From Alsobacter ponti (GTDB lineage: Bacteria > Pseudomonadota > Alphaproteobacteria > Rhizobiales > Beijerinckiaceae), in assembly GCF_024294805.1 (NCBI RefSeq), contig NZ_JANCLU010000009.1:62001-126000 (forward strand): DNA of 64,000 nucleotides. The letters are read 5' to 3'. The stretch's first letter is position 1; each line of letters begins with the position of its first letter. The position numbers and the translations under genes were made by a program. The notes under the pieces were generated by a model that saw only the letters and a list, made by a program, of their open reading frames with translations, made no database searches and had not been told where the DNA came from. This document shows positions 28,381-37,294 of this stretch, piece by piece.

Positions 28381-29382
28381 TCAGCTTTGCTGGATGGCTG
28401 AGAGCATCCACGGGCCGCCGCGCTCGCGGCGGAAGGTCCACACTTCCGTGGCCTCCTGCGGCCGCTGGGCGTCGCCCTCGATCACGCGGCCGGTGGCGCG
28501 TTCGGTGAGCGCGTTCACCAGCGAGAAGCGCATCGCCACGGTGGCGTAGTCGGTGCCGCCCTCGCGCCACGCTTCGGCGAGGTCGCCCTGCAGGAGCTTC
28601 ACGTCCGACACGCGGTCGTGCAGCCCGCGGCCGGCATGGCCCGCCAGCTCCTCGCCGAAATAGGACACCATCTCCGGGGTCGCGAGGCCGCGCAGCGCGC
28701 CGAGGTCCTCGCTGTCCCAGGCCGCGTTGACGGCCTTCAGGTTGCGCTCGAACGCCTCGTAGTCGGCCGGGCCGATGCCCACGTCGTCCGCGCGCTCGCC
28801 CGAATTGGAGGCGCGAGACCCGCCGAGGCCGCCAAGTCCGCCGCTGAGCGCGCCCGCGAGGCCGCCGCCGAGGGCCGAACGCTGCACAGGCGAGGCCGGG
28901 TCGCCGAGCTGGCCGCCCGGGCCGGCATAGGCCGGCGCGTTGCGATTGCGGAAGAAGCGCATCGCCAGCATCACGAGGCCGGCGATCAGGCCGAGCTGCA
29001 ACAGCAGGCCGAACAGCGAGGCGATGCCGCCGAGCCCGCCGAACATGCCGTGTCCGAACAGCATCCCGAACAGGCCCGCGCCGAGCAGGCCGCCCAACAG
29101 GCCGGTGCCGAAGCCGGGCCGGAAGCCGCCCGTCTGGGCGGGCTGGGCCGGGCGCTGCATCCCGATGCCAGGCTGGCCGGGCTGGGTGATGGAGCGCTCG
29201 ATCGGCGCGGCGGTGCGCGGGGCGGTGCTGGTCGGCGGCGGCGCGCTGTACGTGCGCGCTCCCCGGCTGCCGAAGCTGCCGCCGCCCGCCGGGCGCGCGT
29301 CGGCGATGCCGGCGCCGAGCGCCAGGACGGCGGTCGCCACGATCACCGCGCGGCGCGTACGGGAGAGGGAGAACACGGTCAT
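28381..29382 (-). CDS. Tim44-like domain membrane protein
   Basis: 333 residues. A signal-like N-terminus (VIVATAVLALGAGIADA) leads into a Pro/Gln/Gly-rich low-complexity segment (about 30-95), a Gly-rich hydrophobic region with one or two membrane helices (LLGGLLGAGLFGMLFGHG; LFGLLLQLGLIAGLVMLAM), another Gly-rich linker, and a C-terminal Tim44-like domain (about 200-333, DVGIGPADYEAFERNLKAVN to the end). Bacterial Tim44-like proteins are cell-envelope proteins of unknown function. Several in-frame ATGs exist (29427, 29388, 29382); I choose 29382 because AAAGGA lies five bases before it. Confidence 0.82.
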   Translation of the reverse strand: MTVFSLSRTRRAVIVATAVLALGAGIADARPAGGGSFGSRGARTYSAPPPTSTAPRTAAPIERSITQPGQPGIGMQRPAQPAQTGGFRPGFGTGLLGGLLGAGLFGMLFGHGMFGGLGGIASLFGLLLQLGLIAGLVMLAMRFFRNRNAPAYAGPGGQLGDPASPVQRSALGGGLAGALSGGLGGLGGSRASNSGERADDVGIGPADYEAFERNLKAVNAAWDSEDLGALRGLATPEMVSYFGEELAGHAGRGLHDRVSDVKLLQGDLAEAWREGGTDYATVAMRFSLVNALTERATGRVIEGDAQRPQEATEVWTFRRERGGPWMLSAIQQS

Positions 29383-29637
29383 CGTCATCCTTTGCCTGGT
29401 GCGCGCCCGAGGCGCGCGAAGGTTCATATGGGAAGGCGAAGCCCGCCGAAAAAGACCCCTTCCGCACCTGTTTCCGGGCCAGCGCGCGACAAGGAAGCGT
29501 TAACTGCGCGGATAACGTGTCGTCCGCCGGGCAAAAATAACGGCGGTTGCAACGATCCGTTCACAACTTCGCGCGCAGATTGCGACCGTACAGCAGAACA
29601 AGCTGTCGTTTCATTAGCCAACCAGAAGGTTAGCGCC

Positions 29638-30810
29638 ATGTCTTCCGTTTCTCTCTCTGTCGGCGTTCGTAATGCGCTGACTTCTCTCCAGAACACCGCC
29701 GCTATGTCCCAGACGATTCAGAACCGTCTTGCCACTGGCAAGAAGGTCAACTCGGCTATGGACAACCCGGCGTCCTTCTTCGTGGCCGCGGGCCTTCAGA
29801 ACCGCGCCGGCGACCTCGGCCGCCTGCTCGACGACATGGGCCAGGGCACCAAGGTGCTCGAAGCCGCCGACAAGGGCATCACCGCGATCAAGAAGCTGAT
29901 CGAGACCGCCCAGGGCACGCTGCGCCAGGTTCTGCAGTCCGCGGCGACCAACAAGATCGTCGGCAACAAGACGGTCGCGGCGGCCGACGACCTGATCACC
30001 GACCTCAAGTTCACGGCCGGCGACAAGATCGAAGTGGCCGTCGACGGGGGCACCGCGGTGACGGCGATTACCATCGCGGCCGGCGACACGGTCCAGGACG
30101 TGATCGACGGCATCAACAACAACGCGACCCTCAACGCCACCGCTGGCGCTTCGGTCAAGGCGTCCCTGAATTCGGACGGCAAGATCGAAATCGAGTCGAT
30201 GGACAACAAGAAGTACGAGCTGTCCGTCACCGCTGCGTCCGGCAGCACGGCTACGGTGAAGAACCTGATCGGCTCTTCGGGCACCGTCGCGCAGGAGAAC
30301 ACCACCCGCACGACGCTGGCCGGCCAGTTCGACCAGCTGCTCACGCAGATCGACCAGCTGCAGAAGGACGCCAGCTATAACGGCGTCAATCTGCTCGGCG
30401 GCAACGCTCTGAAGGTGACGTTCAACGAGGACGGCAGCTCGTCGCTGACCATCACCGGCGTGACCTTCGACTCCGCCGGCCTCGGCCTGTCCGCCTCAAG
30501 CAGCGCCACCAACGGCTTCCAGCGCGACGCCAACGTGCAGTCGTTCCTGGACAAGCTGACGACGGCGTCCAACACGCTGCGCGCGCAGGCCTCGACGTTC
30601 GGCGCCAACCTCTCGGTGGTGCAGAACCGTCAGGACTTCACGAAGGGCTTGATTTCGACGCTGACGACCGGTTCGGACGCGCTGACGCTGGCCGACCAGA
30701 ACGAGGAGGGGGCGACCCTGCTCGCGCTGCAGACCCGCCAGCAGCTGTCGCAGACCGCGCTGTCGCTGTCGAACCAGGCCGATCAGGCCGTTCTGCGCAT
30801 GTTTGGGTGA
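29638..30810 (+). CDS. Flagellin
   Basis: 390 residues. Flagellin forms the filament after export by the flagellar type III system. The N-terminal D0/D1 helix is clear (VRNALTSLQNTAAMSQTIQNR, then LATGKKVNSAMDNPASFF), as is the C-terminal one (FTKGLISTLTTGSDALTLAD and LALQTRQQLSQTALSLSNQA). The central region is a variable Thr/Ser/Ala-rich domain typical of exposed D2/D3. AGAAGGT precedes the ATG. The 250-bp leader contains an ACAGC-N7-GCTGT hairpin at 29590-29606, a possible post-transcriptional site. No other flagellar gene is nearby. Confidence 0.94.
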   Translation: MSSVSLSVGVRNALTSLQNTAAMSQTIQNRLATGKKVNSAMDNPASFFVAAGLQNRAGDLGRLLDDMGQGTKVLEAADKGITAIKKLIETAQGTLRQVLQSAATNKIVGNKTVAAADDLITDLKFTAGDKIEVAVDGGTAVTAITIAAGDTVQDVIDGINNNATLNATAGASVKASLNSDGKIEIESMDNKKYELSVTAASGSTATVKNLIGSSGTVAQENTTRTTLAGQFDQLLTQIDQLQKDASYNGVNLLGGNALKVTFNEDGSSSLTITGVTFDSAGLGLSASSSATNGFQRDANVQSFLDKLTTASNTLRAQASTFGANLSVVQNRQDFTKGLISTLTTGSDALTLADQNEEGATLLALQTRQQLSQTALSLSNQADQAVLRMFG

Positions 30811-30837
30811 ACCTGGACCGTCCACCGAAAACGTCAG

Positions 30838-30863
30838 GGGCGGGGCTTCGGCTCCGCCCTTTT
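30838..30863 (+). terminator. Rho-independent terminator after flagellin
   Basis: A 9-bp GC stem (30838-30846 with 30851-30859, one G-T pair) closed by a UUCG tetraloop and followed by TTTT. It lies 28 bp after the flagellin stop. Confidence 0.85.
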
Positions 30864-30873
30864 CGCGTCCGCG

Positions 30874-30993
30874 TCAGCCCGGGATCATCCGGAACAGCAG
30901 GACGATGACGATCGCCGCGAGCGTGATCGAGATGATCACGCCGTTCCTGATCCCGTTGCCGTCCGCATCGTGCGCGTCGTGTTGGTCCGCCAT
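30874..30993 (-). CDS. 39-residue single-span membrane protein
   Basis: Starting at the ATG at 30993 the frame encodes 39 residues: a polar, Asp/His-rich N-terminus (MADQHDAHDADGNGIRNG) followed by one hydrophobic helix (VIISITLAAIVIVLLF) and RMIPG. GGAG lies seven bases before the ATG. The strong split into an acidic head and a clean membrane helix is unlikely by chance. Such tiny single-span proteins of unknown role are common in Hyphomicrobiales. It is convergent with flagellin and separated from it by that gene's terminator. Confidence 0.55.
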   Translation of the reverse strand: MADQHDAHDADGNGIRNGVIISITLAAIVIVLLFRMIPG

Positions 30994-31139
30994 GGCGCTC
31001 CGTTCCTTGTCCCGGTTGGCCCAACGCATCGCCGGGACCGTGCGTTCCGTCGCGCCGCCGCGGCGATCCGGTCAGCCTGTTCGATCCGCGGTGGGGCGAG
31101 GGCGGACGCGGGCTTTTGCGCCAGCCCTCGCCGCGCGCG

Positions 31140-31526
31140 TCACACGCCGCCCCAGTAGAACGGCACGCCCCAGTAGTCGTGCAGCTCGCGTTCCCGATTG
31201 CGGTCGCTCCAGTCGTAGTCTCCGGAGCGATAGAACGTCGGGGAGCCGCGCAACTGCGACTCGGTGATGTCGGTCCGGTAGCCGCCGAGCGAGGTGTCGT
31301 AGTCCAGCTTGCTCCAGGGCACCGTATATTCTTCCTCGCCCATGCCGAGGAAGCCGCCGAAGCCCATCACCGCGTAGGCGACTTTTCCGCTCACCTTGTC
31401 GATCATCAGGCGCTTGATCGAGCCGATGCTCGTTCCGTCGGGGCTGTAGACGTCCGTACCCTCGACGCGGTCGCTTTCGATGAGGGGCTTGCCGGTTCGC
31501 GCGCCGGTTCGTTCGCTCATGCTCAT
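31140..31526 (-). CDS. PRC-barrel domain protein
   Basis: 128 residues. The PRC-barrel beta domain spans about 12-90 (DVYSPDGTSIGSIKRLMIDK, VAYAVMGFGGFLGMGEEEYT, VPWSKLDYD), matching soluble family members found across Alphaproteobacteria, often stress-related, whose function is not settled. The C-terminus is Tyr/Trp/Asp-rich (SGDYDWSDRNRERELHDYWG). The AGGAG is six bases before the ATG at 31526; other ATGs at 31532 and 31520 are possible. The upstream side opens into the AT-richer non-coding region. Confidence 0.85.
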   Translation of the reverse strand: MSMSERTGARTGKPLIESDRVEGTDVYSPDGTSIGSIKRLMIDKVSGKVAYAVMGFGGFLGMGEEEYTVPWSKLDYDTSLGGYRTDITESQLRGSPTFYRSGDYDWSDRNRERELHDYWGVPFYWGGV

Positions 31527-32139
31527 GGTCATCTCCTGCTTCCGCCCCGTCGGGGCAATGCCCGGCGGACGTGGCGGTTCCGATTCGTTCCGAATCAGCA
31601 AATCGGGGATGCCTGAGAGGACAAATTCGGCGTTCGCTGGTATTTATCATGACAATAGTCAACTCAGGCGGAGCAGATTGCTAAGATAGAGACCTCTGTA
31701 TTAGGCCGTACCCCGAATTTATTGACTTGGGCTCAGCAGAGGTGCGAAATTGTCTTTGTTTCAAGGATGCGGTTTTGCCGTAGGTCAGTATTCAAAGCCT
31801 CAGTTCATCCGGCCGCCACGTAGAAATACGGGGCGGCCCTTTCTTTGGGACGAAATGGTGCGCGAGCGCGCCTACCGTGCCTCGCAATCCCTCGATCATG
31901 TCGAGGTGCGCCTGCACCAAATGGCTCCGCTCAAGTTGACCGTAGGTAGACGCCATCGTCCCGAGAAGGCCGTATCCAGTCCGATCGATAGTGCTGGAGA
32001 CGCAATGTGTTCAACGGTTCCAAAAAAGCGAACTCATCGAAGTCAGCGCTCCGATTGAGTAACATCATTAACTTTCAGTATACCTTTACATTGTCAATTG
32101 CCAATGTCACAGTCGCTGTCCGGGCAGGACCTGTGCTCC
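31527..32139. other. Non-coding, AT-richer stretch of about 600 bp
   Basis: Between the PRC-barrel gene and the TadG-like gene, this is one of the few stretches with long A/T runs (for example around 31630-31760 and 32050-32100). A TTG-started frame at 31750-32058 (102 codons) has no RBS, no recognisable domain, and an Arg/Pro/Ser-rich translation, so I do not call it. A structured hairpin at 31811 is listed separately. AT-rich sequence before 32104 may hold the promoter of the TadG-like gene. The lower GC could mark old insertion or a regulatory region. Confidence 0.6.
31811..31846 (+). other. GAAA-tetraloop hairpin with pyrimidine-rich tail; possible sRNA terminator
   Basis: Two perfect stem segments, GGCCGCC/GGCGGCC and CGTA/TACG, separated by one A-G mismatch, close on a GAAA (GNRA) loop, and CTTTCTTT follows. 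It lies in non-coding DNA with no gene just upstream on the plus strand, so it could end a small RNA. A possible -35 (TTGACT, 31722-31727) lies upstream, without a clear -10. Confidence 0.45.
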
Positions 32140-33564
32140 ATGATCGACGACAATACGATGCTGCGGCGTTTCCGCTCCGACGAAACGGGGGTCGTGCTCC
32201 CGCTGGTCGCCATGTCCATCGTGGTTCTGATCGGCGGCGCGGCGCTGGCCATCGACATCAGCCGCTTCTACGCGACGCAGAGCAGCCTCCAGAAGGCGGC
32301 GGACGCCTTCGCGCTCGCCGGCGCGGCGGAACTCGACGGGTCCGCCGATTCGATCGACCGCGCCAAGCTCGCCGTCAACGGGTTGATGGCGTCCCAGAAC
32401 ACGGTTGACGGCGTGGCGGTCACGCCCTCGGCCATCCGCTTCTATTCGAGCCTTCCGGCGGACGATACCGATCTCGATACGTCCACCGCGCTGGCGGAGA
32501 CGGCGCAAGCGCAGGCGCGCTTCATTGAGGTGCGGACCCAGGCGAACCTCACCACCGTGTTCCCGCTCGAACTCGTCGGCCTGAACGGAACGGCGATGGG
32601 AACGGGCGGCGTCGCGGTGGCCGGCTTCGGCAACGTGTTCTGTCGCGTCGTGCCGCTTTTCGCGTGCGATGACGGCTACACGAACGGCTCGGTCGCGGTG
32701 GGCAAGGAGGTCATTCTCAAATACCCGTCCGGCAACACCTTCAACTCGGGCAATTTCGGCTTCCTCGACGCGGTCGACACCACCGACACGTCGGCCAACG
32801 GAACCAAGAGCGTCGCCAAGCAGATCGGCGGGCTCAATCCGAACGTGTGCTTCTCGACGCGCGGCGTCGATTTGCGCACGGGAAATCCCAGTCCGGTCGT
32901 GGCGGCGGTGAATTTCCGCTTCGGCGTCTACAATCCGCCCTACGCCAGCATGAACAACAACGCGAGCTACCCGCCGGCGCGCGTTGTCCGCAAGGGTTAC
33001 ACCTATACCGGCGGGCAGGCGTGCAACGCCAACCCGGCGCAGGACACTGTGAACGCCACCGCCGCGCAGCAAGCGCTCGCCATGGGCGGCGACGGAACGA
33101 GCGGCTGGGACTGGCTGAACTACTGGAAAGTGGGACACGGCGGGGCCGCCCCGCCATCCTCCTACGGCTGGTCGACCACGACGCCGCCGACGCGCCACGA
33201 CGTTTACCTGAAGGAGAAGGCCGAGGCCCTCGCGGCGACCGACCTGCGGTCGCCGGGCGATCCCCTGTCCAGCCCGAAGATCAACGGCGAACTCGCCAGG
33301 CCGGAATGCGGCAACACGAGCGTCAACCCCGACCTCTATGACGACCGGCGCACGATCTACATGGCGATCGTCACCTGCCCGGCCGGTGGCCTCAACGGCA
33401 ACCAGTCTAACGTTCCCGTGGTGGCCACGGCGAAGTTTTTCATCACCCGCCCGGCCGCGTCGCAGGGCAGCGACAACACGATCTACGGCGAGTTCCAGGG
33501 GCTCTCCACCCCCAGCAACACGTCGAACCAGATCATGAAGGACATCGTCGTCCTCTACCGCTGA
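32140..33564 (+). CDS. TadG/TadE-like pilus assembly or secreted protein
   Basis: 474 residues from the ATG at 32140, which has AGGA ten bases upstream; an ATG at 32104 and one at 32158 are alternatives. The N-terminus has the Tad pattern: basic LRRFRSDETG, then a membrane helix VVLPLVAMSIVVLIGGAALAI, then DISRFYATQSSLQKAADAFA. TadE/TadG proteins are minor pseudopilins with a long extracellular part. The remaining 420 residues are Asn/Thr/Ser/Gly-rich, with several Cys (FCRVVPLFACDDG, ACNANPAQ, PECGN, VTCPAGG) that could form disulphides. No other tad/flp gene is nearby. Confidence 0.72.
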   Translation: MIDDNTMLRRFRSDETGVVLPLVAMSIVVLIGGAALAIDISRFYATQSSLQKAADAFALAGAAELDGSADSIDRAKLAVNGLMASQNTVDGVAVTPSAIRFYSSLPADDTDLDTSTALAETAQAQARFIEVRTQANLTTVFPLELVGLNGTAMGTGGVAVAGFGNVFCRVVPLFACDDGYTNGSVAVGKEVILKYPSGNTFNSGNFGFLDAVDTTDTSANGTKSVAKQIGGLNPNVCFSTRGVDLRTGNPSPVVAAVNFRFGVYNPPYASMNNNASYPPARVVRKGYTYTGGQACNANPAQDTVNATAAQQALAMGGDGTSGWDWLNYWKVGHGGAAPPSSYGWSTTTPPTRHDVYLKEKAEALAATDLRSPGDPLSSPKINGELARPECGNTSVNPDLYDDRRTIYMAIVTCPAGGLNGNQSNVPVVATAKFFITRPAASQGSDNTIYGEFQGLSTPSNTSNQIMKDIVVLYR

Positions 33565-33570
33565 GGCTGG

Positions 33571-36500
33571 TCATTCCGCCGCGAGCGGGGGCCGGGCGTC
33601 GGCGCGGATCTCGGCGAGGAGCCGCGCCGCCTCGGCGCGCGCCCGCGCGATCGCCTCGTCCTTCACCGGGCCGTAGCCGCGAATGTCGAGCGGCAACCGG
33701 GCGAGCGCCAGCAGGGCGTCCGGCGGGGCCGCGCCGCGCCTGCCCACGATCTCCGCCACGAGCCCCTCGTACCAGCCGATCAGCGCTCGCTCCTCGCGCC
33801 GCTCCCGCGTGCGGCCGAACGGGTCGAAGGGCGTGCCGCGCAACCGCTTCATCCGCGCGAGGATCCGCATCGGCGTGGCGATCCATGGCCCGAAGGCGCG
33901 CTTGCCCGGCCGTCCCCGCGCGTCCGGCTCCGACGGGAGGAAGGGCGGCGCGAGATGGTGGACGATGCGGAAATCGCCCTCGAACTCCCGCGCGATGCGT
34001 TCCCGGAAGCCCGTTTCCATGTGGAGGCGGGCGACCTCGTACTCGTCCTTGTAGGCCATCAGCTTGAACAGGGCGCGCGCCACGGCGTCGGTCAGCGCCT
34101 CGCCGCCGAAGCGCGCCTCGGCCCGGCGCACCGTCTCCACCAGCGCCGCGTAGCGCCTGGCGTAGGCTTCGTCCTGGTACTGCGTCAGGAACGCGACCCG
34201 CCGGGCGATGGCCTCGTCGGTGGTGTCGGCCGCGGCCGGGGCAGGGCCCCGCTCCCCGGCCATTTCCTTTGCCAGGTCCTGCGGGCGCGCCGCGGCGACG
34301 CGGCCCCAGGTGAAGGCGTGGCGATTGCGCTCCACGGCCACGCCGTTGAGGTCGATGGCGCGCATCAGCGCTTCGAGGCTCACCGGCACCAGCCCGCTCT
34401 GCCACGCATGGCCCAGCATCATCATGTTGGCGTAGACGGCGTCGCCCATCAGCGCCTCGGCGGCGGCGTTGGCGTCGAAGGCGGCGAGGTTCTCCGCGCC
34501 GATCACCGCCGCGATGGCCGAAAGGCGCTCGCCTGTCTTCAGGTCGGCGTCGCGCCGGCGGACGACGTCTCCCGTCGGCATCTCGGCGGTGTTGACCACG
34601 GCTCGCGTGCCGCGCCGGTAGGTTCCCGAGGCCTTGGGCGACGAGCTGACCACCACGTCGCACCCGATCAGCGCGTCCGCGGCTCCCTGGTCGATGCGCG
34701 GCTGGTTGAGGGCCGCCGGGGTCGGAGCGATCCGCACGAAGCTCAGCACGGGGCCGAACTTCTGCGCGAAGCCGGTGAAATCCAGCACCACGACGCCCCG
34801 GCGTTCGAGATGCGCGGCCATGCCGACGAGCGCGCCGACGGTGACCACGCCGGTGCCGCCGACGCCCGTGATCAGCAGGTCGAACGGCTTGTCGGGCGCG
34901 GGCAGGACCGGGTGGGGCAGCGTGTTCGCTTCGGCGGGCGGCGCGGCGTCGCGGGCGCGGCGGCGGCCACCCTCGACCGTCACGAAACTCGGGCAGAACC
35001 CTTCGAGGCAGGAGAAGTCCTTGTTGCAGCTCGACAGGTTGATCCGCCGCTTGCGCCCGAACGGCGTCTCGACGGGCTCGACGCTGAGGCAGTTGGACGC
35101 CACCGAGCAATCGCCGCATCCCTCGCAGACGAGGTCGTTGATCACCGCGAAACGGGCGGGATCGGGCATCAGGCCGCGCTTGCGCCGCCGCCGCTTTTCG
35201 GTGGCGCAGGTCTGCTCGTAGATCAGCACCGTGACGCCGCGCCGCTCGCGCAGTTCGCGCTGCACGTCGTCCAGCCGGTCGCGGGGGTGGAACGTGGTCC
35301 CGTGCGGGAAGGAGGAGGGCGCGAACTTGTCGGGGTCGTCCGACACCACGGCGATGCGCTCGACGCCCTCGGCGCGCGCGCTTTGCGCGATGGCCTCGAC
35401 GCTGATCGGCCCGTCGACGGGCTGGCCGCCGGTCATCGCCACGGCATCGTTGTAGAGGATCTTGTAGGTGATGTTCGCGCCGGCGGCGATGGCCTGGCGG
35501 ATCGCCATCGATCCGGAGTGATACCAGGTGCCTTCGCCGAGGTTCTGGAACACGTGCCCGCCGCCGGTGAAGCGCGACGACGCCGCCCAGTTGACGCCTT
35601 CGCCGCCCATCTGGATCAGCGAGGAGGTGTCGCGGTCCATCCAGCTCGCCATGAAGTGGCAGCCGATGCCGGCCAGCGCCTGGGAGCCCTCCGGCACCCG
35701 CGTCGAGGTGTTGTGGGGGCAGCCGGAGCAGAAATAGGGGGTGCGGGTCGCCCCGGCGATGGAGATGGCCCGCTCGGCGGCGGGGAGAAGCGCCTGCGCC
35801 CGCTCGGGCAGCCGCAGGTCCGGCGCGAAGGGGTCGAGCCGTCGCGCCAGGATGGGGGCCAGCAGCCGCGGCGAGAGCTCGCCCGTCCACGGCGTCAGCC
35901 GCTCGCCGGTCTCGTCGTGCTTGCCGACCATGCGCTCGGGCTTGGAGCCGGGATAGTCGTAGAAATATTCCTTGAACTGGCTCTCGATGATGCCGCGCTT
36001 CTCCTCGACGACGAGGATTTCCTGCTTTCCGGTCACGAATTCCAGCGCGTCGTGCAGCGGCAGCGGCCAGACCATCCCCACCTTGTAGATGTCGATGCCG
36101 TGGGCGCGGCAGGCCGCCTCGTCGAGGCCGAGCAGGCGCAGCGCCTCCATCGTGTCGAGATGGGCCTTGCCGCTGGTGACGATGCCGTAGCGCGCGCCGG
36201 GGACGTCGTAGAGGCGGCGGTCGATGGGGTTGGCGCGGGCGAAGGCGTAGACGGCGTGCTTCTTGGCCTCCAGCCGCTCCTCGATCTGAGGGCCGGGCAG
36301 GTCCGGCCAGCGATAGTGCAGGCCGCCCGGCGGCGGGGTGAAGTCCGGCGCGGCGAACGCCCGGTCGGGGGCGAGCGGCACCGACATGGCCGACTCGACG
36401 ATCTCCGAGACCGCCTTGAAGCCCACCCACATGCCGGAGAAGCGGCTCAGCGCGTAGCCGTATTCGCCGAAGGCGAGGTATTCGGCGACGCTGGCAGGGT

Positions 36501-37026
36501 GCAGGGTCGGCATGAACCAGCTCATGAAGGCGACGTCGGACTGGTGCGGCATCGAGGAGGAGACGCAGCCGTGGTCGTCGCCGGCGACCACCAGCACGCC
36601 GCCATGGCGGGAGGAGCCGTAGGCGTTGCCGTGCTTCAGGGCGTCGCCGGAGCGGTCGACGCCGGGGCCCTTGCCGTACCACATCCCGAAGACGCCCTGG
36701 ACCCGGCGCGCCGGGTTCGTCTCCACCTGCTGGGAGCCCAGAACGGCGGTGGCGGCGAGGTCCTCGTTGACGGCGGGGAGGAACTCGATCCGGTCGCGGG
36801 CGAGCGCCTCGCGGACCCGCCACAGCTCGAGGTCGACCCCTCCCAGGGGGGAGCCGCGATAGCCCGAGACGAAGCCGCCGGTGTCGAGGCCGGCGGCGCG
36901 GTCGCGGCGGGCCTGGTCGAGGAGGATGCGGACGATGGCCTGGGTGCCGGTGAGGTAGACGCGGCCTTCGGTGCGCGTGTAGCGGTCCTCCAGGCGGTAG
37001 TCGTCCAGACCCGAATGGGCGTTCAT
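33571..37026 (-). CDS. Indolepyruvate ferredoxin oxidoreductase, fused alpha-beta type
   Basis: 1151 residues. The enzyme oxidatively decarboxylates aryl pyruvates, giving acyl-CoA and reduced ferredoxin, in aromatic amino acid catabolism. The N-terminal part carries the pyrimidine-binding domain (GFVSGYRGSPLGGVD) and a TPP-binding domain (GGEGVNWAASSRFTGGGH, DAVAMTGGQPVDG). A 4Fe-4S segment reads CEGCGDCSVASNC, with a further Cys set CNKDFSCLEGFC. The C-terminal IorB-like gamma domain begins LLITGVGGTGVVTVGALVG. Size and order fit the fused proteobacterial form. The ATG at 37026 has GGGAGGG seven bases upstream. It is divergent from an Lrp regulator, its probable controller. Confidence 0.93.
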   Translation of the reverse strand: MNAHSGLDDYRLEDRYTRTEGRVYLTGTQAIVRILLDQARRDRAAGLDTGGFVSGYRGSPLGGVDLELWRVREALARDRIEFLPAVNEDLAATAVLGSQQVETNPARRVQGVFGMWYGKGPGVDRSGDALKHGNAYGSSRHGGVLVVAGDDHGCVSSSMPHQSDVAFMSWFMPTLHPASVAEYLAFGEYGYALSRFSGMWVGFKAVSEIVESAMSVPLAPDRAFAAPDFTPPPGGLHYRWPDLPGPQIEERLEAKKHAVYAFARANPIDRRLYDVPGARYGIVTSGKAHLDTMEALRLLGLDEAACRAHGIDIYKVGMVWPLPLHDALEFVTGKQEILVVEEKRGIIESQFKEYFYDYPGSKPERMVGKHDETGERLTPWTGELSPRLLAPILARRLDPFAPDLRLPERAQALLPAAERAISIAGATRTPYFCSGCPHNTSTRVPEGSQALAGIGCHFMASWMDRDTSSLIQMGGEGVNWAASSRFTGGGHVFQNLGEGTWYHSGSMAIRQAIAAGANITYKILYNDAVAMTGGQPVDGPISVEAIAQSARAEGVERIAVVSDDPDKFAPSSFPHGTTFHPRDRLDDVQRELRERRGVTVLIYEQTCATEKRRRRKRGLMPDPARFAVINDLVCEGCGDCSVASNCLSVEPVETPFGRKRRINLSSCNKDFSCLEGFCPSFVTVEGGRRRARDAAPPAEANTLPHPVLPAPDKPFDLLITGVGGTGVVTVGALVGMAAHLERRGVVVLDFTGFAQKFGPVLSFVRIAPTPAALNQPRIDQGAADALIGCDVVVSSSPKASGTYRRGTRAVVNTAEMPTGDVVRRRDADLKTGERLSAIAAVIGAENLAAFDANAAAEALMGDAVYANMMMLGHAWQSGLVPVSLEALMRAIDLNGVAVERNRHAFTWGRVAAARPQDLAKEMAGERGPAPAAADTTDEAIARRVAFLTQYQDEAYARRYAALVETVRRAEARFGGEALTDAVARALFKLMAYKDEYEVARLHMETGFRERIAREFEGDFRIVHHLAPPFLPSEPDARGRPGKRAFGPWIATPMRILARMKRLRGTPFDPFGRTRERREERALIGWYEGLVAEIVGRRGAAPPDALLALARLPLDIRGYGPVKDEAIARARAEAARLLAEIRADARPPLAAE

Positions 37027-37230
37027 GCCGACCCTCCCGTCCTCTTTGTCTTCCACTGGAACTGGCCTCGAAACCGAGCCGTTCCGCGCCGTGTTCGGCC
37101 TGGAAGACCGCCGCGATCGCGATTGCGGTTCCGCCATTCGCGAATTCGCGTCGGATTCCAAACCTCGCGTCCGGCGAGTCTAGCGCGGCCGCCCGGCAGG
37201 ATTTTTCTAATTGTTCGACGGCGGCTGGGC

Positions 37231-37248
37231 GGTCTGGTTATTCTGACC
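37231..37248. promoter_or_regulatory. Imperfect palindrome between the oxidoreductase and Lrp genes
   Basis: GGTC-N10-GACC with an AT-rich centre (GGTCTGGTTATTCTGACC) lies about 47 bp before the Lrp-like gene and about 200 bp before the oxidoreductase start. It is a plausible Lrp/AsnC operator by position; no experimental motif is claimed. Confidence 0.35.
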
Positions 37249-37294
37249 GGAATAGAGCGGAACTCGGCAAATTCCACCGCCGGCGGAGGGCGAC

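Noticed and set aside
31750-32058. 102-codon frame in the AT-richer gap
   Set aside because: TTG start, no RBS, no recognisable domain, and it contains the structured hairpin at 31811-31846.
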